From Pseudoalteromonas prydzensis (GTDB lineage: Bacteria > Pseudomonadota > Gammaproteobacteria > Enterobacterales > Alteromonadaceae), in the NCBI RefSeq assembly GCF_001661495.1, contig NZ_BDDT01000008.1, positions 1 through 64,000 on the forward strand: a stretch of DNA of 64,000 nucleotides, given 5' to 3'. Shown one piece after another: positions 17,779-25,867 of this stretch. Positions within the stretch are counted from its first letter, which is position 1. Each line of letters opens with the position of its first letter. Below the pieces are notes generated by a model. It saw only the letters and a list, made by a program, of their open reading frames with translations. It was not told where the DNA came from and did not search any database. Made by a program: the position numbers and the translations under genes.

Positions 17779-17792
17779 CCAATATATATTGG
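17779..17792. promoter_or_regulatory. Palindromic operator upstream of parDE
   Basis: CCAATATATATTGG is a perfect 14-bp palindrome, widened by outer ATACC and GGTAT arms at about 17776 and 17797. Its position directly upstream of parD suits autorepression by the ribbon-helix-helix antitoxin. Inferred, not tested. Confidence 0.6.
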
Positions 17793-17918
17793 ATTATGGT
17801 ATAGAAAATATATCAAGGCAATTAAACGGGCAAAAAACAGTTGGCTTTTTTCTCTTACCTCACCAGTTTTAGCCAGCTATTGTATTGCGCTTAGCAAAGC
17901 GTTGGTTTTGTGGGAGCG

Positions 17919-17980
17919 TGTGAATAATTCACTAAATTTTTTTGTACAAAGAGCAATGAATGAGCAGTAAATGAGAGGAG
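17919..17980 (+). repeat. Dispersed ~60-bp direct repeat, copy B
   Basis: Same motif as copy A (TGTGAATAATTCACTAA, T run, ACAAAGAGCAATGAATGA, GCAGTAAATGAG). With copy A it brackets parDE in direct orientation about 900 bases apart. Confidence 0.9.
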
Positions 17981-18035
17981 AACAACAGATTCATTGAGCT
18001 GAATCCATGAGGCACAAAGCCTGATTATTCATCCT

Positions 18036-18100
18036 GTAGGTCGTCATTTATGGCGAGAATCTATTAGCTATTGGAAGTGGCGCGCTAAAGCACGACCTAC
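18036..18100. repeat. REP-like palindrome
   Basis: GTAGGTCGT (18036-18044) and ACGACCTAC (18092-18100) are perfect inverted arms around a 47-base centre containing CATTTATGGCG and GCGCGCTAAAG. This is the GTAGGTCG type of intergenic palindrome found in many gammaproteobacteria. Confidence 0.7.
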
Positions 18101-18117
18101 GCCAACCTCAGCCTCTT

Positions 18118-18181
18118 TGTGAATAATTCACTTAAACACATTTTGCACAAAGAGAAGGGAATGAGAAGTAAATGAGGGAGA
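18118..18181 (+). repeat. Dispersed ~60-bp direct repeat, copy C (diverged)
   Basis: TGTGAATAATTCACTTAA, then TTTTGCACAAAGAG, GGGAATGAGAAGTAAATGAG. Same order of blocks as copies A and B with about ten changes. Confidence 0.8.
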
Positions 18182-18242
18182 GTAGAAAACTGGGGCGCTT
18201 GGCTATTACTAGCCAAGCGGGTGAGTTGTTTTCTGTAAGTAA

Positions 18243-19121
18243 TTAAAGGCGAGTTACTGTAAAACCTTGATCTTTAAATTGCTTTAATAAACCGTGTTGC
18301 TCTGGCAAGTGCAGGGCGCCTACGGCGATAAATAGCTTTTCTTTACCGATGCGTGGCGTGAGTTCTTTTACCCAATTATTGTTACGTTCAATAAGCATTA
18401 CTTGTTCGCTGATCTCGCCATAGTTGCTGTCGTCAAAGCTTTCATTGTAGTACTTCGTTAGCGTAGCCATATCGCCATTTTTCCACGCATCCACTAAGGT
18501 AATAAAGTAGGTTTCTACGTCGGCAAGCTGTTCAAACGTTTCTTCAATCATCTCGTTGCTTAATAACGAGAGGTGATTAAACATTTCCATTTGATACTCA
18601 AGGGTTTCTAATTCACCAACCGCTATTTTTTTCTCTTTAGCGTAGGCGAGTACTTGTTTATCAATGCCGGTTTGATCAGAAAACCCCACGTTTTGAAATT
18701 CCATTTGCATCATGGTTACCATCACCGCCCATGGGGCTAGGTTATTAAACATTGCGATATCTATCGACTTTTTGCTGAAGTATTCTTTTAATTTGGCGTA
18801 GTTCTGCTCTGATAATTCGCTTTGTAGGGTTTTACCGTTTTTTAGCATCATAAATGGCAGAGAGCGGCGCTGCATTTCCATCGGGCTAATTGCACTGATA
18901 TCTACTTCAACAATCACTTTATCACTGGCATCAATGGCTTTGGTGACTTTCCCTGGCAGGCCTTTCATACTGGCATCGCCCACATGTACGGTGCCAAATA
19001 AATAGCTGTTAACGCCATTTTTTTCGATTTTCCAAAGCCCCGGTTCGCTATGACTGGCAAAACTAATACACAGTAAAAGCGATAAAATAAAGTAACTGCT
19101 AATACGCTGAGTGAGATTCAT
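18243..19121 (-). CDS. TraB/GumN family protein
   Basis: A 292-residue exported protein with a signal peptide (cleavage after ASHS near residue 26). The TraB/GumN family signatures are present: GLWKIEKNG then YLFGTVHVGD near residue 45, VIVEVDIS, the DKQVLAYAKEKKIAVGELET block, and the C-terminal FIAVGALHLPEQHGLL. The paired GTxH and GALHL histidines suggest a metal-dependent hydrolase (the Tiki protease relatives), but the bacterial role is unknown. It starts 46 bases after the sensor kinase gene on the same strand and may be the last gene of that operon. Confidence 0.85.
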   Translation of the reverse strand: MNLTQRISSYFILSLLLCISFASHSEPGLWKIEKNGVNSYLFGTVHVGDASMKGLPGKVTKAIDASDKVIVEVDISAISPMEMQRRSLPFMMLKNGKTLQSELSEQNYAKLKEYFSKKSIDIAMFNNLAPWAVMVTMMQMEFQNVGFSDQTGIDKQVLAYAKEKKIAVGELETLEYQMEMFNHLSLLSNEMIEETFEQLADVETYFITLVDAWKNGDMATLTKYYNESFDDSNYGEISEQVMLIERNNNWVKELTPRIGKEKLFIAVGALHLPEQHGLLKQFKDQGFTVTRL

Positions 19122-19167
19122 AATTGTCCTTATTGTTTGGGTATATATCCATACTAAACCAATTATC

Positions 19168-20601
19168 TTAATTGGGTAATGTTAAAATTAATGCTAAACG
19201 AGAATCTGCTTTATTCTCAGCTCTGATAGTAAAGTTATTTAGGTTACATAAACTCTTTACTATCGCCAATCCTAAGCCGTGGCGTTGGTTATTGGTTCGA
19301 GAACTATCTAATTGATAGAGCGGATCAAAAATCGCTTCAAGTTGTTGCCCACTTAATGGTGTTGCGAGGGTATTACAAAGTGTAATTATTGTTTTGTCAC
19401 TGGCTTGTGTTACCTGCAAATTAACGCTGTGTTGGCGTTCACCATAAAATAATGCGTTATCGAGTAAGTTAGATAAGATAGTGTGCAAGCAAAACTTATC
19501 AACGTTAACAAGCAAATCTTCGGCAATGTCGAGTTGTAATCGTTGTTCAATATCTGGGTGCTTAAACTGTAATTCATTACTGATATTGTTAATAAAAGCA
19601 CTTAAATTGAGTTTCTCAATAGTCAGCTCAATGGCACTGCTACCCGCGCGTTGTAATAAAAGCAGGTTATTAACTATGGTTTTCATGCGCTGTGAAATAG
19701 CCAGTATATCACTGGTATAAGTGGCGCTAATTCGCTCGTCATTGGGGTAACGTAGCGCCACTTCTGAAAGGCTAATTAGTTCCGCAATCGGTGTTTTTAA
19801 TTCATGGGCTATATCACTGGTGAGGCGTTTTTCGTTTTGGTAAAGCTGTTGATTAGTAGTAATAAATTTATTGAGTTCATTACGGATTGGCTCAATTTCT
19901 TCTACTTTAAAATCACTGTTAATGATCTGTGCTGTTTCGGTGATATCCAGCTGTTTAATTTGTTCGTTTAGGTTATTCAGTGGATACAGGTCGCGATTGA
20001 CTATGCGGGTGACTAAATAGCGCACGCCAAACACTGCAATAATACAGGTAAGAACAAACACTACATCAATAATGATCAACACTTTATTCAGTGCTGCGGT
20101 TGGGGCGGCAATGGTTAATACCATGGTATTAAAATGGCCACTGTCAGCTGTATTGTCGTCTGCTTGTTGGGCAATAAAATGGCTGATCATTGCACGCCCA
20201 GCTTCGCCATTTGGCAAGCTGTAATCAATAATTCTAAATTCATTAATGGCAATATCTATATTAGGCAAATCAACACCGGGGTAGAGCTGTAGCGAATCTG
20301 ACTTTTCAAAAGTGTGTTGTTCATGCCAAAGCTGATAAAACTCGCTGGGATTGGCTTGCTCGTATTCAGACATAAATTCGCCAGCAAAATCAAATTCAAG
20401 CTTGCCAGCATGATCTTTTACTAGGGTTTTTAAATAATTAGCTTTGTTAGTTAATGATTGATTAAATTGGTTTTCTACCCAAGAGTCGACGCTTAGATCG
20501 ACCGTTAAAAAAATAGTAACTAAGATCAGTGAAATAACAGCTGTAATATTATTTACCAGCTTACGTTTGATTGAATGGAGCTTAGTCTTGTGAGGCAACA
20601 T
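19168..20601 (-). CDS. Sensor histidine kinase, PmrB-like position
   Basis: A 477-residue inner-membrane kinase. A membrane segment at about 18-38, a periplasmic sensor of roughly 120 residues, a second membrane segment near 170-192, a HAMP-like linker, HisKA with the histidine in SDIAHELKTPIAE, and an ATPase domain with LLDNALFYG and HGLGLAIVKS. The start overlaps the response-regulator stop by 20 bases, so translation is coupled. A longer reading frame to 20730 lies inside the regulator gene and is not used. Being encoded with eptA and dgkA suggests it senses envelope stress, cations or cationic peptides; that is inference from context. Confidence 0.88.
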   Translation of the reverse strand: MLPHKTKLHSIKRKLVNNITAVISLILVTIFLTVDLSVDSWVENQFNQSLTNKANYLKTLVKDHAGKLEFDFAGEFMSEYEQANPSEFYQLWHEQHTFEKSDSLQLYPGVDLPNIDIAINEFRIIDYSLPNGEAGRAMISHFIAQQADDNTADSGHFNTMVLTIAAPTAALNKVLIIIDVVFVLTCIIAVFGVRYLVTRIVNRDLYPLNNLNEQIKQLDITETAQIINSDFKVEEIEPIRNELNKFITTNQQLYQNEKRLTSDIAHELKTPIAELISLSEVALRYPNDERISATYTSDILAISQRMKTIVNNLLLLQRAGSSAIELTIEKLNLSAFINNISNELQFKHPDIEQRLQLDIAEDLLVNVDKFCLHTILSNLLDNALFYGERQHSVNLQVTQASDKTIITLCNTLATPLSGQQLEAIFDPLYQLDSSRTNNQRHGLGLAIVKSLCNLNNFTIRAENKADSRLALILTLPN

Positions 20602-21256
20602 AACCGAATCCACGTTTGTTTTTGATAGGTAGCTCGCCACCGAGTTGACGCACTTTTTTCCGGACTGCGGAAATGTGTGCTTCGAGAGCGTTCTTTGAGA
20701 GCATATCAAATTGGCCAACAACGGCTTCACTGATCATTTCAAGCCCCATTACTCGCCCTTTGGCGCTGAACAAGCACTCAATAATTTTATATTCATTACG
20801 GGTCAGGTTGACTGGTTGCTGTTGATAATGCAGCGTTTTTAAGCTCAAATCTAATACGCAATCAGCAACTGATAAGGTATTTTGTTGGCTGTGCAGCTGA
20901 CCACGGCGAGAAAGTGCTAATACGCGAGCGTGTAATTCTTCAAATGAAAACGGTTTTGTTAGGTAATCATCAGCGCCTGTCATTAAGCCTGAAATTTTAT
21001 CTTGTGCTTCTGAGCGTGCTGACAAAATAAGCACCCGAGTTTGACTTGAAGTGCTGCGTAGTGCTTTGAGTATGCTCATGCCATCGACACTTGGCAGCAT
21101 TAAATCAAGAATAATTAGATCATAATCACCGCTGAGTGCCATGCTTAAACCATGCGAGCCATCACCGCTACTATCGACAGTAAAACCGAGATTATTGAGG
21201 CCTACATCTAAGCTGCGTCTAAGTGGTTCAGAATCTTCAATGATCAGTATCTTCAT
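20582..21256 (-). CDS. OmpR-family response regulator, PmrA/QseB-like
   Basis: A 224-residue regulator: receiver domain with the acidic pair IIEDSEP, phospho-acceptor aspartate in LIILDLMLPSVDG (residue about 51), and lysine in DDYLTKPFSF, followed by a winged-helix domain ending NKRGFGYVAS. Start ATG 21256 gives the family N-terminus MKILIIED; upstream in-frame ATGs would add 18 residues of poor fit. It lies downstream of the LTA-synthase-like gene with a hairpin in between, and its probable target is the CTTAAG-type box upstream of eptA. Confidence 0.9.
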   Translation of the reverse strand: MKILIIEDSEPLRRSLDVGLNNLGFTVDSSGDGSHGLSMALSGDYDLIILDLMLPSVDGMSILKALRSTSSQTRVLILSARSEAQDKISGLMTGADDYLTKPFSFEELHARVLALSRRGQLHSQQNTLSVADCVLDLSLKTLHYQQQPVNLTRNEYKIIECLFSAKGRVMGLEMISEAVVGQFDMLSKNALEAHISAVRKKVRQLGGELPIKNKRGFGYVASQD

Positions 21257-21279
21257 GATGTTTACTTTATAACAAACCA

Positions 21280-21306
21280 TAAGCCTTGCTACTTTAGCAA
21301 GGCTTA
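21280..21306 (-). terminator. Hairpin between the transferase and regulator genes
   Basis: Perfect 12-bp stem TAAGCCTTGCTA / TAGCAAGGCTTA with a three-base loop, five bases past the transferase stop. On the minus strand the tail is TGGTTTGTT, only partly T-rich, so it may be a leaky terminator or a processing or stability hairpin that separates expression of the transferases from that of the two-component pair. Confidence 0.6.
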
Positions 21307-21310
21307 GCAA

Positions 21311-23275
21311 TTAATGATACCAACCGTTTTGGTAGACTATATTACCAAAATTAGCATGGCCAAGGGCTGTTTGCACAAGCGCTTCGTCGTTTGCTGATGG
21401 GATCAGTTGATGTTGATTATAGATATAAGTTGTAGCAGCTTTATGTGGCTGTAAAATTACTACCTTATTGCCTTGTTCACCATTTGCCTGAATGTACGCA
21501 AAGTTTTTATCGTATTGCATCATGGCACGTTGTTGCTGTGGAGCGATGGGCTTTGATAGATCGCGACCAATCATTGGATGCTCGCCACTGGCACCGATCA
21601 ATGATAACAGGGTGGCAGGAATATCAAGTTGACTGGCAAGCTGGTGGTCGCGTTTTGCTGGAATGTCTTTACCAAAGATCACCGCAGGAATCCGAAAGTG
21701 GTCAATAGGCACTAAACTCGCACCGGAGACTCGTGAGTCATGATCGGCAATAACAATAAATACGGTGTCGTCCCAGTAAGTTGATTTTTTTGCCTTGTCG
21801 ATAAAGCTACCGAGTGCATAATCTGCGTATTTTGCTGCATTATTACGAGTTTGTTTGTCATTGTCGTAAAGGGCAATTTTATTATCAGGGAATTCATATG
21901 GGCTATGGTTAGAGCTTGAAAACACTAAACTGAAAAACGGTTTACCTTGTTGTTGTAGTTTAGTGAGCTCGATATCCGCTTGGGTGTATAAATCTTCATC
22001 TGACGCACCCCAAGAGCCGTTGAAATCAATATTCGCAAAGTCATCACTATCAACAATTTCTTGAAAACCATTACCTAAAAAGAAGCTTTGCATATTATCA
22101 AAATGACTTTCACCACCGTAGATAAATTGGGTGTGATAGTTTTGCTTGGCAAGAAAATCGGCAATCGTAAAGAAATCCCGTTGTGATTTATCGAGCTTTA
22201 CCACTGCGCGTGAAGGGGTTGGTGTGAACCCAGTAATAACCGCTTCAATACCGCGCACTGAACGCGTGCCCGTCGCGTATAAGTTATCAAACCCCCAACC
22301 TTGTTGATAAAGTTTATCTATATAAGGTGTTAATGGCAGGCCACCCAATGCTCCAACATAACGGGCACCTAAGCTCTCTTGCAATATAATGACGAGGTTT
22401 TTGGCTTTTCCTTGGTGCGTTGCTTGGCGGAAGGTTTTAGTAGGCGCGCTACTATCATTGAACACTGCGTTTTGCAGCTGCATACTTTTGCGTACTGTAC
22501 TTAGCAATTGTTCTTCTGGCATAGCGCCATAAAAGTCCTGACTAGATTTTTCATTACTGAGCTGCTTAATCGCAAAAGCAACGCTATACAAGGAGTTAAG
22601 GCTAAGATCATTAAGTAGGTGATCCGTAGAAAATGCCACCATCGCGGGGTTTAAAGGGCGATGGCCAAAAGAGTTACGTGCTCCTAAAACCGTTAAACAT
22701 AATAACGAAATAACCAATACACTATGCTTGAGGGGGGATAGTTGAGTACGGCTGTGCCATTGAGAGGCAAACACCATTGCTGCGGCTTTTATACCTAACC
22801 CCAGTAGGATGAAGGTACAGATGATTTCAGTTTTATAGCCTGAAAAAATCATCTTTGACACTTCCTTAGGGTAAATTAAATACTCAATAAACAATCGATT
22901 AGGACGTAGATCGTATTCGCTGATAAAAGTAGGGGTGATCACCTCAAAAAAGATCAGCAATGCGGTCATTATCAGCAGGTAGTATTTTATTACTATGCGA
23001 GTCATATTTTGTTTACCCAACACGGAGGTGACAATCAGCAACAATAATGTGGGCATAAGAATATAACTTAATGTTGATATATCAACACGTAAGCCGCCGA
23101 CAAAGATATTAAGCCAGGCATGAGAGCTAAATACTCGCTCACCTTGCCACACACTTAAGCCAAAACGAGCCAGTGTAAGCATAATAAGGGATAGGCTAAA
23201 AAAGGTCAGTAACAGCCAATATGGACCAAGTTTAGTTTTTAATTGGTGTAGGCTGAGTTGTTGCGTTATGCCCAT
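21311..23275 (-). CDS. LTA synthase-family membrane sulfatase-fold transferase
   Basis: About 654 residues. Five membrane segments fill the first ~210 residues, followed by a periplasmic alkaline-phosphatase-fold domain. Motifs: VIILQESLGARYVGA with the metal glutamate, the probable nucleophile threonine in LYATGTRSVRG, and IADHDSR near the end. The family includes LtaS, OpgB (phosphoglycerol on periplasmic glucans) and related enzymes that move the head group of a phospholipid and leave diacylglycerol. The acceptor here is unknown. Start ATG 23275 overlaps the dgkA stop by 10 bases; an in-frame start five codons earlier is possible. Sitting next to a diacylglycerol kinase fits its chemistry. 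Confidence 0.85.
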   Translation of the reverse strand: MGITQQLSLHQLKTKLGPYWLLLTFFSLSLIMLTLARFGLSVWQGERVFSSHAWLNIFVGGLRVDISTLSYILMPTLLLLIVTSVLGKQNMTRIVIKYYLLIMTALLIFFEVITPTFISEYDLRPNRLFIEYLIYPKEVSKMIFSGYKTEIICTFILLGLGIKAAAMVFASQWHSRTQLSPLKHSVLVISLLCLTVLGARNSFGHRPLNPAMVAFSTDHLLNDLSLNSLYSVAFAIKQLSNEKSSQDFYGAMPEEQLLSTVRKSMQLQNAVFNDSSAPTKTFRQATHQGKAKNLVIILQESLGARYVGALGGLPLTPYIDKLYQQGWGFDNLYATGTRSVRGIEAVITGFTPTPSRAVVKLDKSQRDFFTIADFLAKQNYHTQFIYGGESHFDNMQSFFLGNGFQEIVDSDDFANIDFNGSWGASDEDLYTQADIELTKLQQQGKPFFSLVFSSSNHSPYEFPDNKIALYDNDKQTRNNAAKYADYALGSFIDKAKKSTYWDDTVFIVIADHDSRVSGASLVPIDHFRIPAVIFGKDIPAKRDHQLASQLDIPATLLSLIGASGEHPMIGRDLSKPIAPQQQRAMMQYDKNFAYIQANGEQGNKVVILQPHKAATTYIYNQHQLIPSANDEALVQTALGHANFGNIVYQNGWYH

Positions 23276-23640
23276 AAGATAGCCCACCAAATCAGAGCAC
23301 TAATCAGCATTGCGATAAATACGCTAGCAGAGGCAATGTCTTTAGCTAAGCCAGATAACTCATGGTGCTCTGTGCTAATACGATCAACTACCACTTCAAC
23401 AGCGGTATTTACCAACTCGGCAAATAATACAAAGAGCAAACTGGCAATTAAAATGAGCTTATTGCTAGTAGTAATATTCTGAAGCCAGGCAAACACGCCG
23501 AGCACTAGAAATACTGCAAGTTCTTGCTGAAATGCCGCTTCAAACCGGGTCATCCATTTTAAGCCATTGAATGTATGGCGTAAGGTGAATATAAGACGCA
23601 TCAGCCCTTGGCGTTTGAGTACTGTTTTTGAGTTATTCAT
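23266..23640 (-). CDS. dgkA: Diacylglycerol kinase
   Basis: A 124-residue integral membrane kinase that phosphorylates diacylglycerol to phosphatidic acid. It carries the family block AELVNTAVEVVVDRI followed by HELSGLAKDIASASV, with the catalytic and Mg-binding glutamates, and three membrane helices. It overlaps eptA by eight bases and the next gene by ten, so the three are translationally coupled. Its job in this setting is to recycle diacylglycerol released by the two flanking head-group transferases, an arrangement also known from eptA-dgkA pairs elsewhere. Confidence 0.95.
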   Translation of the reverse strand: MNNSKTVLKRQGLMRLIFTLRHTFNGLKWMTRFEAAFQQELAVFLVLGVFAWLQNITTSNKLILIASLLFVLFAELVNTAVEVVVDRISTEHHELSGLAKDIASASVFIAMLISALIWWAILWA

Positions 23641-25300
23641 GGTGAGTATTCGCTTTGTTATTGTTTGCTTTACAAGTGCTTAGTAAATCTAAAGAGGCTT
23701 CATAGCGGCTGCTTTTGAGGCCGATCAGATTGGCTAAAGTGTGAAAAATATTGTCGTGCGAGCTGGCTTGTTGCAGATCGAGTGTGCGTAAGCAGCTTTC
23801 ATTGATGCGTTGATTGTTTTTTGCAGCCCACATATACAAGGGCACATGAGTTTGCTCTGAAGGGGCAAAACTGTATGGAAAACCATGTAAATAAGCGCCA
23901 TTTTCACCCAGAGATTCGCCGTGATCTGACACATAAATAAAGTTTTTTTCTATGCTGTCAGGTAACTCTGCAAGTTGCTGAAGGACTTGGCTGTTGACGT
24001 AGTCGCTGTAGGCAATAGTGTTGTCGTAGGTATTAACTAGTTGCTCAGAACTACAGTTTTGAATATCGCTGCGATCACAGGTGGGAGTGAATTGTTTAAA
24101 CTGCTCGGGATAACGCTGAAAATAAGTAGGCCCATGGGATCCCATCATATGCAATACAATTACCGTATTTGCTTGGCTCAAATTAGCGAGCTTACGTTTC
24201 AGCGGCGCGAGTAAAGCTTCGTCATAACAAGGCTCTTTTGTGCACAGCGCTGAATTGTCAGGGGTAATAGTAATAGTGTCGATACGGTTGCAGGCATTCT
24301 TACAACCACTGTTATTGTCTATCCACAGCACATCAGCGCCAGCTTGTTGGGCGATATCGAGGATATTTTGTTGATTGTCAGCTTCACTACGTGAAAAGTT
24401 TTCGTGCTGTTGAACTGAGAACATACAAGGCACAGATACTGCTGTTGCAGTGCCACAAGAGGCAACATTATCGAGGTAAGTCACATTAAAAGGGCGCGTG
24501 TAACGATTGGTGTCGCGCTTATAACCTTGGTATGCAAAATTAGCGGCACGGGCTGTTTCACCGACAACAATCACAGTGACTTGTGTTTGTGCGGGGGCAA
24601 TTAGTGTTGGTGTGGGATCGAGTATTTGAAATGGCTCAGCAGTCACTAGCCATTGATCGCGAATATATTTATAGCCACTACTTAAATATTGAAACGGAAT
24701 TAACTCTTTTTTTAACAGCTGATTGTTACGTCCCGTTGCTGCGTAGTCGGCATAAAAATTCAGGATAATAACCGCGATTAAAGCAAAGCAGCCAAGTAAT
24801 AATTTACTACGGCTCAATATCTCTTGGGAAACAGGGCTAAACCGTACCTTGGTTTTAACTAAAATCAGTAATGGCAGCAGGGCGAATAAGATGAAAAATA
24901 GTAGAAATTGTGGATTGAGATAGCTGATAGCTTCTTGGTTGTCGGTCTCAAAGGTGTTTTGGATCATTGAGTAATCAAACACTACTCCGTAATTTAAAGT
25001 GCCGTATAAAACTAAACAAGAGCACAGCAATAAGATGTAATTTACGGGTTTGAGTAACCATCGGCTCGACAACAAAGAGAAAAAAATGATCAACAAGCAC
25101 AGTAGTAGTAACGGCACCGAGAGTAAAAATAACCAAGAAAAAGCCGGCAAGGTGGTGATGGCCGTAAAGGCACCTTGCATAAATGGAATATTAATAATTA
25201 AGCAGTAGTAACTTGCAAGGGCAATAATAAATACGTTAGCACTACAGGTAATATAAAAACGCTTTTTCAAACCCGCTCGGAGAAATTCAGTGACGACCAT
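23633..25300 (-). CDS. eptA: Phosphoethanolamine transferase (lipid A type)
   Basis: A 555-residue inner-membrane enzyme of the EptA/MCR family. Five membrane helices lie in residues 1-180, and a periplasmic catalytic domain follows with VIVVGETARAANF (nucleophile Thr about 249), cysteines placed as in EptA (ASCGTATAVSVPCMFS, NNSGCKNACNRID, CTKEPCYDE) and zinc ligands in YVSDHGESLGENG. It moves phosphoethanolamine from phosphatidylethanolamine onto lipid A phosphates, lowering surface charge and giving tolerance to polymyxins. It is the first gene of the minus-strand cluster, preceded by a PmrA-like box. Whether its acceptor is lipid A rather than another glycan is inferred from similarity. 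Confidence 0.92.
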   Translation of the reverse strand: MVVTEFLRAGLKKRFYITCSANVFIIALASYYCLIINIPFMQGAFTAITTLPAFSWLFLLSVPLLLLCLLIIFFSLLSSRWLLKPVNYILLLCSCLVLYGTLNYGVVFDYSMIQNTFETDNQEAISYLNPQFLLFFILFALLPLLILVKTKVRFSPVSQEILSRSKLLLGCFALIAVIILNFYADYAATGRNNQLLKKELIPFQYLSSGYKYIRDQWLVTAEPFQILDPTPTLIAPAQTQVTVIVVGETARAANFAYQGYKRDTNRYTRPFNVTYLDNVASCGTATAVSVPCMFSVQQHENFSRSEADNQQNILDIAQQAGADVLWIDNNSGCKNACNRIDTITITPDNSALCTKEPCYDEALLAPLKRKLANLSQANTVIVLHMMGSHGPTYFQRYPEQFKQFTPTCDRSDIQNCSSEQLVNTYDNTIAYSDYVNSQVLQQLAELPDSIEKNFIYVSDHGESLGENGAYLHGFPYSFAPSEQTHVPLYMWAAKNNQRINESCLRTLDLQQASSHDNIFHTLANLIGLKSSRYEASLDLLSTCKANNNKANTHHE

Positions 25301-25349
25301 AAATTAACAACTCATATCTAACTTAGTGGCCAGATGATATGAGCCGAAA

Positions 25350-25366
25350 CTTAAGAAATACTGAAG
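25350..25366 (-). promoter_or_regulatory. PmrA-type regulator box upstream of eptA
   Basis: Plus strand CTTAAG-AAATA-CTGAAG; minus strand CTTCAG-TATTT-CTTAAG. This is the two-half-site direct repeat with five-base spacer bound by PmrA (consensus CTTAAG-N5-CTTAAG) with one half-site base changed per copy. It is 50-66 bases upstream of the eptA start, with a possible -10 TATCAT ten bases downstream. Between it and the gene is an inverted repeat, CTCATATC (25311-25318) / GATATGAG (25336-25343), in the untranslated leader. Confidence 0.65.
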
Positions 25367-25576
25367 AGTAACTAGGCATTTCCTGAGTGGTGCCATTTAA
25401 ATAGAATAATTTATTGCGAGTTCGTTAAAAATTAATCAAACCGCTATTTGGTTATAACGAGGTATGAAATATCAATTGTTTCGCATATGAGAAAAATTAA
25501 TCTATTTGTGTGGTTATGTTGGATTTTTATGCCTTTAAAGGCTGGTGTTTATATGAAAATTGGATTGATTTTAAGG

Positions 25577-25605
25577 TTGACTTAATCCCCTCATCGCGGT
25601 ACTAA
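25577..25605 (+). promoter_or_regulatory. Probable sigma-70 promoter of the ilv operon
   Basis: -35 TTGACT (25577-25582), 17-base spacer, -10 TACTAA (25600-25605). Transcription would start near 25612, about 60 bases before the leader peptide. The stretch 25367-25576 between this and the PmrA-like box shows nothing else recognisable. Confidence 0.6.
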
Positions 25606-25671
25606 TAGAAAAAGACAGCGAGGGAAGTAAATAACCCTCACGCGAACAAACAAATTTTTGGTATTGATTAC

Positions 25672-25743
25672 ATGCTTACAAATGCACTAAACCTAGTCCT
25701 AATTAACGTCGTGGTGATTATTATTACCGCGGGGGCTTGTTAG
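25672..25743 (+). CDS. ilvL: ilv operon leader peptide
   Basis: A 23-codon reading frame, too short for ordinary gene calling. After MLTNALN it runs LVLINVVVIII, then TAGAC and TAG. Eleven or more of its codons specify leucine, valine or isoleucine, the amino acids made by the operon. Ribosome stalling at these codons when the charged tRNAs are scarce is the classic attenuation mechanism of ilvGMEDA. A strong terminator follows 23 bases after the stop, and ilvG after that. Confidence 0.92.
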   Translation: MLTNALNLVLINVVVIIITAGAC

Positions 25744-25766
25744 TGCTTTAAAAAAGAGAAGCATTG

Positions 25767-25804
25767 AAAAAGCCCCCCGCACTTAACAGTCCGGGGGGCT
25801 TTTT
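25767..25804 (+). terminator. Attenuator of the ilv operon
   Basis: Perfect stem AAAAAGCCCCCCG / CGGGGGGCTTTTT (25767-25779 and 25792-25804). Its place between the leader peptide and ilvG, with GC-rich GCGGGGGC in the end of the leader (25728-25736) able to compete for pairing with the CCCCCC arm, fits a transcription attenuator. Confidence 0.93.
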
Positions 25805-25867
25805 AGTTTCAGGGTTTAGAATGAGTTATTAAGTTTAGATATGTCACTGAGGAATGAGGATTTATTA

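Noticed and set aside
17016-18181. Insertion sequence carrying parDE
   Set aside because: The flanking repeats are direct and not terminal inverted repeats, and there is no transposase.
25841-25867. Upstream ATG of ilvG
   Set aside because: No ribosome site precedes it, whereas GAGGA stands seven bases before the ATG at 25868.
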